A stretch of DNA of 53,768 nucleotides. Origin: Oceanobacillus alkalisoli. Its GTDB lineage: Bacteria; Bacillota; Bacilli; Bacillales; Amphibacillaceae. Position 1 is the first letter of the stretch. Every line of letters begins with the position of its first letter. The notes below the pieces were generated by a model, which saw only the letters and a program-made list of their open reading frames with translations, had not been told where the DNA came from and did no database searches. Shown piece by piece: positions 53,610 through 53,768 of this stretch. The position numbers and the translations under genes were made by a program. The stretch covers positions 1 through 53,768 of the forward strand of contig NZ_JAKGBW010000024.1 of the NCBI RefSeq assembly GCF_021556485.1, given 5' to 3'.

Positions 53610-53648
53610 CAGAGCAACCGTTCCACTTGAAGTGGGACAAGTGCTCTG
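53610..53648. repeat. Degenerate REP-like palindrome after chrA
   Basis: CAGAGCAACCGTTCCACTT (53610-53628) pairs at 15 of 19 positions with AAGTGGGACAAGTGCTCTG (53630-53648). The outer GGGGTCAGAG matches the other copies in the chromosomal parts of the window. Confidence 0.5.
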
Positions 53649-53655
53649 TGATATG

Positions 53656-53710
53656 CTCCCTTTATAGTAGACAGAGAAATAATAAAAGATCTCTACTACT
53701 ATAAAGGGAG
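53656..53710 (+). repeat. Perfect 15-bp inverted repeat covering the ribosome site of the next gene
   Basis: CTCCCTTTATAGTAG (53656-53670) and CTACTATAAAGGGAG (53696-53710) pair perfectly around 25 bases. The right arm contains AAAGGGAG, the ribosome site of the ATG at 53719. It may be an insertion-sequence end or a translational brake. Confidence 0.7.
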
Positions 53711-53718
53711 TTTTTATT

Positions 53719-53768
53719 ATGTCTGAGAAAGTAATGAAACACACATTGGATGAAAGGGTTCAAGCTGT
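53719..53768 (+). CDS. Start of a gene cut by the window edge, possibly a transposase
   Basis: Sixteen codons are visible: MSEKVMKHTLDERVQA. The ribosome site AAAGGGAG is within the upstream hairpin. TLDERVQAV-like beginnings occur in HTH parts of IS3-type OrfA proteins, so a transposase is plausible, but the fragment is too short to be sure. Confidence 0.4.
   Translation, partial: MSEKVMKHTLDERVQA

Noticed and set aside
1-53768. tRNA, rRNA, riboswitch or CRISPR features
   Set aside because: Looked for cloverleaf-like genes, conserved rRNA stretches, repeat-spacer arrays and known riboswitch cores by eye and found none; a covariance-model scan would be needed to exclude weak cases.

Overview
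The window is a low-GC Firmicutes (Bacillaceae-like, possibly halotolerant) chromosome. A complete seven-gene Mrp Na+/H+ antiporter operon, System II cytochrome c maturation genes, BdbC/BdbD, AGGAGG-type ribosome sites and frequent TTG/GTG starts all support this. I cannot name the species; the Virgibacillus/Oceanobacillus group is a guess. I found no rRNA, tRNA, CRISPR array, phage or conjugation genes.

Layout. (1) 1-1180, chromosome: the 3' end of an IS3-family insertion sequence, a lipoprotein gene, and the first 105 codons of the DNA topoisomerase III gene topB. (2) 1181-40332, a mobile element of about 39.15 kb that splits topB exactly between Asp105 and Ala106 of the TOPRIM acidic motif. 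(3) 40333-53768, chromosome: the remaining 620 codons of topB in the matching frame, then mrpABCDEFG, a decayed allantoinase gene, carbamate kinase, a 45-residue Cys protein, a B3/B4-domain protein, chromate transporter chrA, and the start of another gene behind a 15-bp perfect hairpin. Several palindromic intergenic repeats lie only in the chromosomal parts.

The element. Its right end carries four overlapping genes on the minus strand, read inward from the end: a tyrosine recombinase (TnpA-like), a 1129-residue protein that combines nine tandem helix-turn-helix repeats with a third tyrosine-recombinase core, a second recombinase (TnpB-like), and a basic coiled-coil protein (TnpC-like). The plan resembles Tn554 (tnpA-tnpB-tnpC) with a large extra recombinase inserted. 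Copies of an ATGTGCA motif recur at both ends. Near the left end lies a complete topB of its own (78 of 105 N-terminal residues identical to the host copy by hand count), so the element appears to carry a replacement for the gene it breaks. Further left is a three-gene ABC-3C-type predicted defence operon. Next to topB are a C-protein-like regulator with C-box-like operator sequence and a divergent gene of unknown function.

The rest of the cargo is metal and extracytoplasmic redox biology: ccdA-resA-resB-resC, a SCO1 protein, a YtkA-like lipoprotein, a manganese/zinc-type ABC importer, an SPC-type P1B ATPase with an ArsR repressor and a divergent ZIP transporter, BdbD/BdbC with a two-component system, cadD-cadC-cadA (CadA has three metal-binding domains), and a frameshifted CDF exporter with a TetR remnant. 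Palindromes of one type (TTCAAA-N-TTTGAA-like) lie at the cadC, cadD and SCO1 promoters, suggesting that one cadmium sensor controls both efflux and a thiol-redox/copper chaperone operon.

The most unusual content is the nine-repeat recombinase and the idea of an element that breaks topB while supplying topB.
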